Program-made: the position numbers and the translations under genes
Shown here: in pieces, positions 1 through 7,594 of the stretch
Layout of the letters: each line of letters starts with the position of its first letter
Position numbering within the stretch: position 1 is the stretch's first letter
DNA from: an uncultured Campylobacter sp.
Lineage (GTDB): Bacteria > Campylobacterota > Campylobacteria > Campylobacterales > Campylobacteraceae
DNA length: 20,659 nucleotides
Direction of reading: 5' to 3'
Assembly (NCBI GenBank): GCA_937990735.1
Contig: CALKQT010000093.1
Span: forward strand, 1-20,659
The notes under the pieces: model-generated
The model's input: the letters and a program-made list of their open reading frames with translations, nothing else
What the model was told of the DNA's origin: nothing
Databases searched by the model: none

Positions 1-2
1 TA

Positions 3-77
3 AATTTTACCGATAAGCAACTGGAAAATTTTATAAAAATTAAGCGAAAGAGATTAAAATTTAAATGGAAAAAGTAG
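3..77 (+). CDS. C-terminal tail of an unidentified gene (partial, enters from left)
   Basis: The third frame is open from the window edge to a TAG at 75-77 and encodes a very basic ending rich in Lys and Arg (reads NFTDKQLENF, then IKIKRKRLKFKWKK). It would be the 3' end of a gene lying to the left of the window. The family cannot be identified from 24 residues. A basic C-terminus would fit a nuclease toxin upstream of the immunity-like genes that follow, but that is inference. A second short frame (65-130, 21 codons from an ATG) overlaps it and could be the real ending if there is a frameshift. Confidence is low because the stretch is so short. Confidence 0.35.
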   Translation, partial: NFTDKQLENFIKIKRKRLKFKWKK

Positions 78-141
78 ATAAGGATTTTAAAGTGAGCTTG
101 TATAGTATCACGCAGCAAAAAGGGTTTTGAAAGGTACGACA

Positions 142-618
142 ATGATAAAAAGCATTATAGACCCGACTAATTTCGATATAGAATTTAGAAAAATAAGCAG
201 AAATAAAAGAGGCGTAGCCAGATCGAGAATAGATTTTGAAAATATCGATGTAGAGGCTAAAATAAGGCTAGTTATGTTTTTAATTTCAAAAGCAAACCCC
301 CTAGATAGCATAGTTTATAAAATTCTTTTTTGGGAAAGAGATGAGAAAATAGAAGAATATCTTCTTAAAAATATGAAGGGGCAATACACAAAAGCCAAGC
401 CTTATAAAAACGGCGCCAGAGCGGGCGTTATTTTTATAAAAGAAAAGGCGCTTGAGTCAAATTTTTTGAGATCCATACTGCTACACCATTTTAATTTTGA
501 GCTGGCAAAAGAGCCCTCTTTGAACATTAGAGTTCAGTTAGCCATAAACAATAAAGAGAAATTTTCGATTTTATTTGATATATACGATGATCGAGGCTGC
601 TATGCGTATTACTTTTAA
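142..618 (+). CDS. DUF3885-like protein, candidate orphan immunity protein
   Basis: The product is a small soluble protein of 158 residues with no signal peptide or membrane segment. I place the start at ATG 142, not the in-frame TTG at 127, because AAAGG at 130-134 sits 7 nt before it. The last 20 residues read ILFDIYDDRGCYAYYF; a hydrophobic strand followed by YDDRG close to the C-terminus is the signature I associate with DUF3885, a domain found in immunity proteins of polymorphic toxin systems. The middle (KILFWERDEKIEEYL) is compatible with that family. The gene is A+T-rich (19/60 G+C in the line from 181) and is the first of four small same-strand genes. Function as an antitoxin for a contact-delivered or secreted toxin is inferred from family and setting; no toxin is visible in the window. 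Confidence 0.6.
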   Translation: MIKSIIDPTNFDIEFRKISRNKRGVARSRIDFENIDVEAKIRLVMFLISKANPLDSIVYKILFWERDEKIEEYLLKNMKGQYTKAKPYKNGARAGVIFIKEKALESNFLRSILLHHFNFELAKEPSLNIRVQLAINNKEKFSILFDIYDDRGCYAYYF

Positions 619-652
619 AATTTTATAATGAAAATATTTGGAGAGGAAAGAT

Positions 653-1174
653 ATGGCAATTTGGCAATGTGAGTTTTTTATTCTACCTAAAAGCGATACA
701 TATGATCTACAATACGACCGGCAATATGGCAATATAAAGCTTTTTGAAGACGATAAATATTGGAAAAAAGCAAAGAACAAAAAAGAGATATTTTCTAAAA
801 TTTCGCACCTATTAAAGCCCGAAAAATCTTGGTCTAGCGAAATATACCAATACGGAAGCAAAAACGGCAACCGCTTAGAGGTATTTTTTGATGCTAATAA
901 TATAATAGAGTCCATTACGTTTCGTATCGACTTTAGATCCGAGTACGAGGCCGTATTAAGGGGCATAATATCATTGTGCGAGAAAAACGGCTTTTGCATT
1001 ATAGATGGCAATTTAAATAATTTAAAATTATCCTTTAATGCTATAAAAGAGACAATCAACAAATCCAAAAACAAAGAATTTTTTACAGAACTTGTTAAAA
1101 ATAATATAATAGACGATAAAAACAAACCGCCTATCATAGAAGCGGTAGACGATTTCAAATTTAAGGATGATTAA
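653..1174 (+). CDS. hypothetical protein in immunity-like cassette
   Basis: The product is 173 residues, soluble and with many charged residues, and I do not recognise its family with certainty. ATG 653 is preferred over the in-frame TTG at 638 because GGAGAGGAAAG lies just before it. The N-terminus MAIWQCEFFILPKS (a short strand ending in LPK) resembles the opening of small proteins often annotated as immunity or SMI1-neighbour proteins, but this is recollection of style and not a firm family match. It follows the DUF3885-like gene by 34 nt and is separated by 2 nt from the next gene, so the three are probably cotranscribed. There are no transmembrane segments and no catalytic motif that I can see. 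Base composition is A+T-rich like its neighbours. Confidence 0.7.
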   Translation: MAIWQCEFFILPKSDTYDLQYDRQYGNIKLFEDDKYWKKAKNKKEIFSKISHLLKPEKSWSSEIYQYGSKNGNRLEVFFDANNIIESITFRIDFRSEYEAVLRGIISLCEKNGFCIIDGNLNNLKLSFNAIKETINKSKNKEFFTELVKNNIIDDKNKPPIIEAVDDFKFKDD

Positions 1175-1176
1175 AA

Positions 1177-1803
1177 ATGATTGTAAAATGTATAAAAGAA
1201 GACGAGCATGAGCATCTGAGATTAAATAGAACCTATTTTGTTCATGGCATCCAATATGAAGAGGGACGGATTTATTATTGCATATTACCGTTTGAAGACG
1301 ATATAGATTACAATCGATTTAATAGCAAATATTTTCAAGTAATAGATGAAACGATACCTACAAATTGGAAATTTGGGATGCATAGAGGATTTTTTGAATG
1401 TTTTACCGCATCTTACGAAGAGCTCGTAGCCGATGAAGATCATTATGGTAAGCTTATTGACGGAGACCCAATAGAAGAGGAAATTTTTAGGAAGAGAAGA
1501 GCCGAGATGATTGATGACGTATATAATACATATATCATCAAAGATTTTAATCGTTTCATATATTATCTAAGCTCTAACCTATCGGTGCAGATGAATATCG
1601 CAAATAAAGTATTTGATATAGAGATATCGGACGCAAACGCTGAGGCCAAACATCGCAAAATGAATATTTTAAAGGATGATGGATATAGCTGGTATTTGAT
1701 CGAATCAGACGCAAGCACCTTTAAAGCCAACTTTACAAATGATTATTTAAGACCCGTATTAAAATATCTTAAATTGTGGCTAGGCAGAAAGAATTTTAGA
1801 TAA
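1177..1803 (+). CDS. hypothetical protein, two-part, in immunity-like cassette
   Basis: The product is 208 residues of unknown family. Translation starts at ATG 1177, 2 nt after the preceding stop, with AAGGA at about 1162-1166 inside the upstream gene as ribosome binding site, which suggests coupled translation. Residues 1 to about 60 look like a compact all-beta fold (alternating hydrophobics, LRLNRTYFVHGIQYEEGRIYY). An acidic linker follows at about 85-110. The rest is mixed helical (FNRFIYYLSSNLSVQMNIANKV) and ends in a basic patch (KLWLGRKNFR). There is no signal peptide or membrane span. Function is unknown; its place between a DUF3885-like gene and a small VWRPV gene in an A+T-rich block suggests a conflict-system accessory or immunity role. 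Confidence 0.7.
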   Translation: MIVKCIKEDEHEHLRLNRTYFVHGIQYEEGRIYYCILPFEDDIDYNRFNSKYFQVIDETIPTNWKFGMHRGFFECFTASYEELVADEDHYGKLIDGDPIEEEIFRKRRAEMIDDVYNTYIIKDFNRFIYYLSSNLSVQMNIANKVFDIEISDANAEAKHRKMNILKDDGYSWYLIESDASTFKANFTNDYLRPVLKYLKLWLGRKNFR

Positions 1804-1822
1804 CCGGGCAGAAAGATTTAAT

Positions 1823-2059
1823 ATGGCGAGTGCGACCGATAAAGAAATTTTTATAAAAATTTTAAACGAAGATATCGATGTATGGCGCCCGGTAAAGGCT
1901 GTTCAAATCGCGCAATATATTTTTAAAATTACCGATACGACGAATTTTGAATCCGAACTGGATGAAATTTTAGAATTCAAACAGGGCGATATTGTAAAAT
2001 GCAGAGAAAAAGACGGCGATTTATATGCTTTTGAGCTATTAGAAAAACGTGTTTTATAA
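1823..2059 (+). CDS. small VWRPV-motif protein
   Basis: The product has 78 residues. Its central pattern is an N-terminal strand ending LNEDIDVWRPVKA, a strand AQYIFKI, an acidic turn, then LEFKQGDIVKCREKDG. This matches a recurrent small beta-protein that I know from many bacteria as a DVWRPV ... FxxGDxVxC protein, for which I cannot recall a functional name. Such proteins often appear singly beside immunity or SMI1-like genes. The ribosome binding site is weak (AGAAAG at about 1810-1815). The gene lies 19 nt after the preceding one and is probably the last of the cassette; an independent promoter (2106-2111) precedes the next gene. Role unknown. Confidence 0.65.
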   Translation: MASATDKEIFIKILNEDIDVWRPVKAVQIAQYIFKITDTTNFESELDEILEFKQGDIVKCREKDGDLYAFELLEKRVL

Positions 2060-2105
2060 ATAACGACGCGCTTATCATATGGCTTGATTTAATCCCATTT
2101 TTCGC

Positions 2106-2111
2106 TATAAT
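2106..2111 (+). promoter_or_regulatory. -10 box for the DUF3137-like gene
   Basis: A perfect TATAAT in the context TTCGCTATAATGAG lies 30 nt before the start codon at 2142, in the only gap (2060-2141) between the A+T-rich cassette and the core genes. Epsilonproteobacterial sigma-70 promoters commonly lack a clear -35 box, and none is seen here. Confidence 0.55.
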
Positions 2112-2141
2112 GAGCGTCAAATTTCACTCACGGGGATAGCG

Positions 2142-3056
2142 ATGAGCCTTGTTTCTTACGAATTAAAAAAGCAAAAACTAGATGGAACACGCAATGTGGC
2201 GCTTTGGAAGGCGCGTGGCGGCGTGGCGGCAGTAGTGCTGGCGCTGTTTATCGCTATGCGCAAGGATTTCGGAGATTTCTCATTCCTGTTTTTATTAGTG
2301 TTGCTAGCTCTTGCTTATCCTGCTTACAAATACCTAGCCGTGCGCATTTCGCGTAAATTTGAAGCGCTCAGCGAAGAGGCCTTCAAAAACGAATTTTTGC
2401 TTTGGATCGCAAAGGAGCTGCGCCTTACCTTTCAGCCTTTCGGCGCATTTTTACTCGATGAAATTTATAAAAATCCGCTGCGCAAAGAGGCAAATCTATG
2501 CACTTGCAAGCACGCTATAGTAGGCAAGACGCCCGAATTTGGCATAAAAATCGGCGACATCTGCCTAAGTCGCGATTTCGATAAAAACAGAGAAAATCGG
2601 GTATTTGAGCTGGATAAAATTCTGCATCTCAAAAAAAAGGATGATACGGCGATTTTCGACGGGCTTTTTGCAAAATTTGATTTTAGCGAGACCTTCGATA
2701 GTAAAATTTTAGTCGTGCCGCGCGGAGAGTTCATCTTCGGCGCATCGGATCTGAAGCTGCTTAAAGACAGCCCGCACCTAAGCGCGTCGTTTGACGTTTA
2801 TCTCAACAACCCCGCTGCCGCCGCATTTTTGCAAAACAAAAAAATTTTAGAAAATATGCAGACGATCACTCTAAATTTGTTCGGCAAAACCGAGCTCTAT
2901 CTGGGCGAGAACAACCTAGTAATAGGCGTTGAAAATAGCGAAATTTTCAAATCCGCGCCGAGCTCGCAAAGCGCAAAACTGCTCGAAAGCCTAAATAAAA
3001 TGATCGAGATCGCTAAAATTTTTGCCTATCTCAAAAAGCTCGGGCAGGTGGAATAA
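2142..3056 (+). CDS. DUF3137-like membrane-anchored protein
   Basis: The product has 304 residues. Two hydrophobic segments lie near the N-terminus (about residues 27-40 and 46-66), and a large soluble C-terminal domain follows. The soluble part has the pattern I associate with DUF3137: a strand ending FDGLFAKFDFSETFDSKILVVP around residues 165-190, then FDVYLNNPAAAAFLQNKKIL (about 218-240) and a late strand LYLGENNLVIGV. GGGGAT lies just before ATG 2142. The gene stands alone with its own promoter and converges on nrdA. The biochemical role of the family is unknown, and cytoplasmic placement of the large domain is inferred from the hairpin topology. Confidence 0.65.
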   Translation: MSLVSYELKKQKLDGTRNVALWKARGGVAAVVLALFIAMRKDFGDFSFLFLLVLLALAYPAYKYLAVRISRKFEALSEEAFKNEFLLWIAKELRLTFQPFGAFLLDEIYKNPLRKEANLCTCKHAIVGKTPEFGIKIGDICLSRDFDKNRENRVFELDKILHLKKKDDTAIFDGLFAKFDFSETFDSKILVVPRGEFIFGASDLKLLKDSPHLSASFDVYLNNPAAAAFLQNKKILENMQTITLNLFGKTELYLGENNLVIGVENSEIFKSAPSSQSAKLLESLNKMIEIAKIFAYLKKLGQVE

Positions 3057-3264
3057 TCTACGCTTTAAATTTAACCGAGCGTCGTTGAAACAATTTGGTT
3101 CTTGCGAAGGCTGCGCTTTTTTGCTCGTCCGTTATTAAATCAAACTACTTCGAAAGGCAAGGAATTCTTTAATAAGCAATTTCGCTTTGCTATCGATCTT
3201 AGTCGCTTAAATTTTTACAAAATTTTATGGCGGCTCTTAAAAAATTCCAAAATTTCTCGAAATT

Positions 3265-5637
3265 TTACTGACACCCTTCGCACTCGATCGAGCGATCGGC
3301 GACGTTGTTTAGTTTCTCGCTATCGGGGCTTTCGGAGCGTAGATAGTAGGTCGATTTTAGCCCCAACTGCCATGCGAGCGTGTAAATTTCGCTCAGATAG
3401 CCGCCGCTTGCCTTATCTAGGCTCATGAAAATATTTAGGCTCTGGCCTTGATCGATCCATTTTTGGCGGATGGCGCCCACCTTTACGAGCAGGCGCTGAT
3501 CGAGCTCGTACGCAGGTACGTACGCCTGCCACGTTTTCGGGCTTAAATTCGGCACGACGACCGGGATCATGCCGCTTAGGTTGTGCTCGAACCATTTACG
3601 CTTATACACCGGCTCGATCGTCTGCGTAGTGCCTACGAGTATGCTGATGCTCGATGTCGGTGCGATCGCCATCAGATAGCCGTTTCGCATGCCGTCGCGC
3701 TTTACTTTCTCGCGCAGTCCGTCCCAGTCGCAGCTGCTCTGCTCAAAAAGCCCGCCGCGCTTAACAAGCGCTTTGGCGTTTTCGTTCGCTAAATCGATCG
3801 GGAAAATTCCTTCGCTCCACTTTGAGCCCGCAAAATCGGGGTACTGTCCCTTTTCCACGGCTAAATTTGAACTTGCTTTGATCGCGTTAAAGCTTACGTT
3901 TTCCATTATCCTATCGATCAGCTCGAAGTGCTCGTAGCTGCCCCACTTCACGCCGCGCTCGGCAAGCATCTGCGCCTCGCCCATTACGCCGAGCCCTATC
4001 GCGCGGGTTTTTAGATTGGTGTGTTTGACTTTAGCGTGCGGGTAAAAATTTAGATCGATGACATTATCGAGCATCCGCACGGCGATCGGCATCACGCGAG
4101 CTATCTCTTCGCGGCTATTGATTTTGCTTAAATTTACGCTTGCGAGGTTACAAACCGCCGTTGTGCCCTCGCTGCAGCCCTTTTCTACGATAAAAATTTC
4201 TTTGCCGCCCAGCGTGTCCAGCGCGGTGATCTTTTTCGCCTTTTTTACGATGCCCGCGTCGGTTCTTACATCTTCGTTTTCCTCAAACAGCCTCTCGCTG
4301 CCGTCGGCAAATACGACCTTAATTTTATAGTGGTTCGGCGCCGTGTTTTGAAAGATCTCTGTGCATAAATTTGAGCTCCTGATTAAGCCTTGATGCGCGT
4401 TTGGATTGATGCGGTTGGCGTTATCTTTGAAGCACAAAAATGGCATGCCCGTCTCAAAATAGCTCGTTAAAATTTTCTTCCAAAGCTCCTTTGCCAAGAT
4501 GGTGGATTTTGAAATTTTATCATCGGCCTCGTACTGCTCGTAGCGCGCCTCAAATTCCGCGCCATACAGATCGCTAAGATCGCTTACTTCGGCGGGATCG
4601 AAGAGCGTCCACTTGTCACCGCCTTGAAGCCTTTTCATAAACAGATCGTTTATCCACAGCGCGGGGAAAATTTCATGCGCGCGGCGCCTCTCCTCGCCCG
4701 AGTTTTTGCGCAGATCGAGGAAGTCGCTCACGTCCATATGCCACGGCTCGATATACACGGCGATAGCGCCTTTGCGCGTGCCCAGCTGATCGACGGCAAC
4801 GGCGATGTCGTTCGTGATCTTTAAAAACGGGATGATGCCGCCCGCAGCGTTTTTATGCCCGTCGATGCTACCGCCCATCGCGCGCACCTTGCACCAGTCC
4901 CAGCCGATACCGCCGCCGAATTTGCTCAGAAGCGCCATCTCTTTGTAACTATCGAAAATTCCCTCGATATTATCGGGCGTAGAACCCACGTAGCAGCTGC
5001 TTAGCTGATGGCGCGTCGTGCGGGCGTTTGAGAGCGTAGGGGTCGCAAGCATGACTTCAAATTTAGATATAAGATCGTAAAATTTCTTCGCCCAGCCTTG
5101 GCAGTCTAGCTCGTTTTGCGCGAGGAACATCGCGATCGCCATAAACATCTGCTGCGGAAGCTCGATCGGCGCGCCGCTTTTATCTTTGATGAGGTAGCGA
5201 TCGTAAAGCGTCTTGATGCCGAGGTAGTTAAACTGCAAATCGCGCTGCGGTTGCAAGTAAGAATTTAGATCCTCTAGGTTGTATTTTTCCTTTAAGCCGA
5301 GCATTATGCGGCCCGCCGCCTCGCCGCGAGCGAAGTAATCTTGCAGGCTGTTGTAGCCGCTAAAGCCCGTTACTTTGTGATATAGATCGTACAAAAATAA
5401 CCGCGCGGCGACGAAGGTCCAGTTCGGGCGGTCCACGTCGATCTTCTCGACTGCGGTTTTGATGAGGGTTTGTTGGATCTCCTCCGTGGTGATCATATCG
5501 CGAAACTGGATCTTTGCGTCCACCTCAAGCTCGCTAAGGCTTACGTTTTCCAGCCCCTCCACTGCCTCGCTCGTGTATTTTTTGATCTTGCTTACGTCAA
5601 GTTCCTCGGTTCTGCCGTTACGTTTGATGACTTTCAT
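3265..5637 (-). CDS. nrdA: class Ia ribonucleoside-diphosphate reductase, alpha subunit
   Basis: The product (790 residues) reduces ribonucleoside diphosphates to deoxyribonucleotides with the NrdB radical subunit, which is not in this window. An ATP-cone is at residues 1-90 (MKVIKRNGRTEELD). The catalytic barrel carries the redox cysteine in SSCYVG (C215), the NLCTEI motif with N423, thiyl-radical C425 and E427, and the partner cysteine in AVCNLAS (C496). The radical-transfer tyrosine pair is Y764-Y765 (STYYLR), and the mobile C-terminal thiol pair is in CEGC (C786, C789). All key residues are present. Between NLCTEI and C496 lie about 65 residues, longer than the E. coli spacing; I believe this insert is typical of Campylobacter and Helicobacter relatives. 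AAGGA stands before ATG 5637. The gene is monocistronic and converges with the DUF3137-like gene. Confidence 0.96.
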   Translation of the reverse strand: MKVIKRNGRTEELDVSKIKKYTSEAVEGLENVSLSELEVDAKIQFRDMITTEEIQQTLIKTAVEKIDVDRPNWTFVAARLFLYDLYHKVTGFSGYNSLQDYFARGEAAGRIMLGLKEKYNLEDLNSYLQPQRDLQFNYLGIKTLYDRYLIKDKSGAPIELPQQMFMAIAMFLAQNELDCQGWAKKFYDLISKFEVMLATPTLSNARTTRHQLSSCYVGSTPDNIEGIFDSYKEMALLSKFGGGIGWDWCKVRAMGGSIDGHKNAAGGIIPFLKITNDIAVAVDQLGTRKGAIAVYIEPWHMDVSDFLDLRKNSGEERRRAHEIFPALWINDLFMKRLQGGDKWTLFDPAEVSDLSDLYGAEFEARYEQYEADDKISKSTILAKELWKKILTSYFETGMPFLCFKDNANRINPNAHQGLIRSSNLCTEIFQNTAPNHYKIKVVFADGSERLFEENEDVRTDAGIVKKAKKITALDTLGGKEIFIVEKGCSEGTTAVCNLASVNLSKINSREEIARVMPIAVRMLDNVIDLNFYPHAKVKHTNLKTRAIGLGVMGEAQMLAERGVKWGSYEHFELIDRIMENVSFNAIKASSNLAVEKGQYPDFAGSKWSEGIFPIDLANENAKALVKRGGLFEQSSCDWDGLREKVKRDGMRNGYLMAIAPTSSISILVGTTQTIEPVYKRKWFEHNLSGMIPVVVPNLSPKTWQAYVPAYELDQRLLVKVGAIRQKWIDQGQSLNIFMSLDKASGGYLSEIYTLAWQLGLKSTYYLRSESPDSEKLNNVADRSIECEGCQ

Positions 5638-5774
5638 ATCGTTCCTTGAAATTTAAAAATGCAAATTTAGCGTTAGTTTCCCAATATAAAATACGTCGTC
5701 AAAAGAGGCGGCATAATAAATGCCTCAAATCCGCCGTCTTTTAAATTTACGCTAGCTGCGCTGCAAAATCGCGC

Positions 5775-5780
5775 ATTATA
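5775..5780 (-). promoter_or_regulatory. -10 box for nrdA
   Basis: Read on the minus strand, the context is CAATTTTGGCTATAATGCGCG, a perfect TATAAT about 138 nt upstream of the nrdA start. A second, weaker TATATT is nearer the gene (minus strand of 5683-5688), so two start sites or a long leader are possible. Confidence 0.5.
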
Positions 5781-5962
5781 GCCAAAATTGCTTAAGTCTA
5801 TCTGTCATTATTTTGGCTTATAGATTTTAAAATTTAGCGAAGTGGGCGGAAAAGATGCGGTAAAATTTGAGCGAAATTTTATGGCGCCGCTGCGGAATTC
5901 TGCAGGTAAAAATTTGCGCGGAGTTTTGCGAAATTCTGCGCCGAAAAAGTAAGAAACAAAAA

Positions 5963-6002
5963 AAGCTTCGCGAGCGGATTTAAAATTTTGCTCGCAAAGC
6001 TT
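5963..6002 (-). terminator. rho-independent terminator of the DUF945-like gene
   Basis: The arms AAGCTTCGCGAGC (5963-5975) and GCTCGCAAAGCTT (5990-6002) pair over 13 positions with one mismatch, around a 14-nt loop. On the minus strand the stem is followed directly by a run of T residues (5957-5964 are CAAAAAAA on the plus strand). It lies 6 nt after the stop codon of the minus-strand gene at 6009. Confidence 0.8.
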
Positions 6003-6008
6003 AAAAAT

Positions 6009-7457
6009 TTAATTGTGCGGTAGCGGGATAGGCTTTCCGTTTAAGATCATAGAGTTGCTTGCCTTATCGAAGCTAAACTCCATCTTAACTCCATCTCCAT
6101 CAGGCTTAAGAAACTGCGAGCCGTAAACTTCCGCCATAGGTGCAAAATCGCGCAAGCTGTCATAAGGCGATAGGAAGTCCGTGATGGTCGTATTTATCGT
6201 AGCTTTGCCGTCCAAGCTCATGCGCTTAAAAAGCTGCGTCTCGTCGATGTAGCCGCCTACTAGCGCGCTTGCGTTAAAAGCAAATTTCTTGCCGAGGCTA
6301 TTTTCAAACGAAAAATCATTCACGTTGATTTTCATATCATCTTTTAGCAGCTTCATAAAAAGCTCTTTATTTTCCGCTAATTTTTCGCCTTCTTGTGGAT
6401 TTGAGATAACAGACAGATATTTTTCGAAAAGTGCGGCGCTAAAGCTGGTATCGACGCCTAAATGGATGTTTCGCACTAGCACATCGGCGATCTTTAAGCT
6501 TTGGGCTTTATCGCTTTCGTTGAAATTTAAAATTCCATCTTTTACGCGGTAGCTACCTTCCGTGCTCATATCCGTAACTACGACGAAGCGCTGCTTATCT
6601 ACAGTTACGACGAGCTCTTTTGTGCTGCCTGCAAAATCTATGTCATTTAAAAAGAGCTTAGTTATATTATCGTCTAGATCTTGGATGCCGTTTTTAAAGT
6701 TTGCTTCATAGATAAGATCCTTTATATCAAGACCCGAATCCTTGCCGTCGTCTATAAAAATTTCACCGATTTTAAAGCCCAAGGCTTTTATCGTTTTACC
6801 GCTCATATCGCTCGTGCCGTTTAGGCTAAGGCCTGCAAGACGTCCCATTCCGCCATCTTCGAGCACATTTATATCGGCTAGCTTTGCGCTAAATTTAACC
6901 TCGGTAGGTCCGTAGTTTAGATGCGTGCTAAGCGGCGCGTCAGTCTTAAACAGCTTCTTGCAAGGCTCCGCGTAATAAGGCGTCTTAATCGTTAAAATTC
7001 CGTCGCTCTCAAATCCATCCGCAGCGTTTTTTACGCTATGCTTGATAGTGTAGTCATAGCGAAAAGCAAAATCTTCCGGGAAAATTTTAGCAGGATCTGG
7101 CTCGTCCGTATCGTTGCTATCTTGCGCGCCTGCTTTTTCCTTTAGCTTGCTAAAGCCTTCAGCAAGGCTTTTTTGCAGTTTCTCTTTTTTTACTACGCCT
7201 TCGATAAAGCCGCTTGAGTTGCTATCTCCAGGATAAAATTTAGCGCTCTTAGTCTCGAAAATTTCGTTTCTAGCGATAAATTCCGCAATCTGTTGCTCAA
7301 TCGCCGCGCTGGCACTCTTGCCGACCGCACCGTCAACCGTTTTGGTTATGCTATCGTTTACACTTTTAGCTACGCCCGTTTTAGCGTCCTTCGTCGCTAC
7401 AAAAACGCCCACTATAAGCGCTACGATGACCACTAAAGCCGCGATGATCTTTTTCAT
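6009..7457 (-). CDS. DUF945/YdgA-like envelope protein
   Basis: The product has 482 residues. A short N-terminal hydrophobic anchor (MKKIIAALVVIVALIVGVFVA) is followed by a Ser/Thr/Ala-rich helical stretch and a long domain of alternating beta strands. Two ATGs stand side by side (7460 and 7457). GGAG on the minus strand is only 2 nt from the first but 5 nt from the second, so the second is the better start. The layout (single N-terminal anchor, then repeated strands with phrases such as THLNYGPTEVKFSAKLADI and a C-terminal FSFDKASNSMILNGKPI) fits the DUF945/YdgA-like family, whose role is unknown. Placement on the periplasmic face of the inner membrane is inferred. It has its own terminator (5963-6002) and is divergent from pyrG. 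Confidence 0.55.
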   Translation of the reverse strand: MKKIIAALVVIVALIVGVFVATKDAKTGVAKSVNDSITKTVDGAVGKSASAAIEQQIAEFIARNEIFETKSAKFYPGDSNSSGFIEGVVKKEKLQKSLAEGFSKLKEKAGAQDSNDTDEPDPAKIFPEDFAFRYDYTIKHSVKNAADGFESDGILTIKTPYYAEPCKKLFKTDAPLSTHLNYGPTEVKFSAKLADINVLEDGGMGRLAGLSLNGTSDMSGKTIKALGFKIGEIFIDDGKDSGLDIKDLIYEANFKNGIQDLDDNITKLFLNDIDFAGSTKELVVTVDKQRFVVVTDMSTEGSYRVKDGILNFNESDKAQSLKIADVLVRNIHLGVDTSFSAALFEKYLSVISNPQEGEKLAENKELFMKLLKDDMKINVNDFSFENSLGKKFAFNASALVGGYIDETQLFKRMSLDGKATINTTITDFLSPYDSLRDFAPMAEVYGSQFLKPDGDGVKMEFSFDKASNSMILNGKPIPLPHN

Positions 7458-7556
7458 CATCTCTCCTTTAAATTTAAAATTTATTTGGGTCGTATTGTGC
7501 CGTAAATTTCTAAAATTTTCAAATTCTAGCTTAGTGTGCTTTAACCTAAAAGAAGT

Positions 7557-7562
7557 TATAAT
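7557..7562 (+). promoter_or_regulatory. -10 box for pyrG-recJ
   Basis: A perfect TATAAT in AGAAGTTATAATCGCGGC lies 32 nt before the pyrG start, giving a predicted leader of about 25 nt. No clear -35 box is seen. Confidence 0.6.
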
Positions 7563-7594
7563 CGCGGCATTAATATCAAAATTTAGGAAAACTT

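Larger units (their letters stand above)
5638..6008. other. 371-nt intergenic region upstream of nrdA
   Basis: This gap contains the nrdA promoter region on the minus strand and the terminator of the next minus-strand gene (5963-6002). Between them, 5813-5950 holds only A+T-rich words and loosely repeated GCGGAATTCTGC / GCGAAATTCTGC segments. I see no convincing gene in either strand and no clear pair of NrdR boxes. Confidence 0.5.

Noticed and set aside
65..130. 21-codon frame beginning at ATG 65
   Set aside because: It is too short to support, has only a weak upstream purine run, and overlaps the tail of the partial gene in another frame. It is mentioned only as a possible alternative ending.
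3057..3264. Search for a terminator or small RNA between the DUF3137-like gene and nrdA
   Set aside because: Only short 5-6-bp stems such as AAATTT-CGAG-AAATTT are present, without a convincing structure or promoter.
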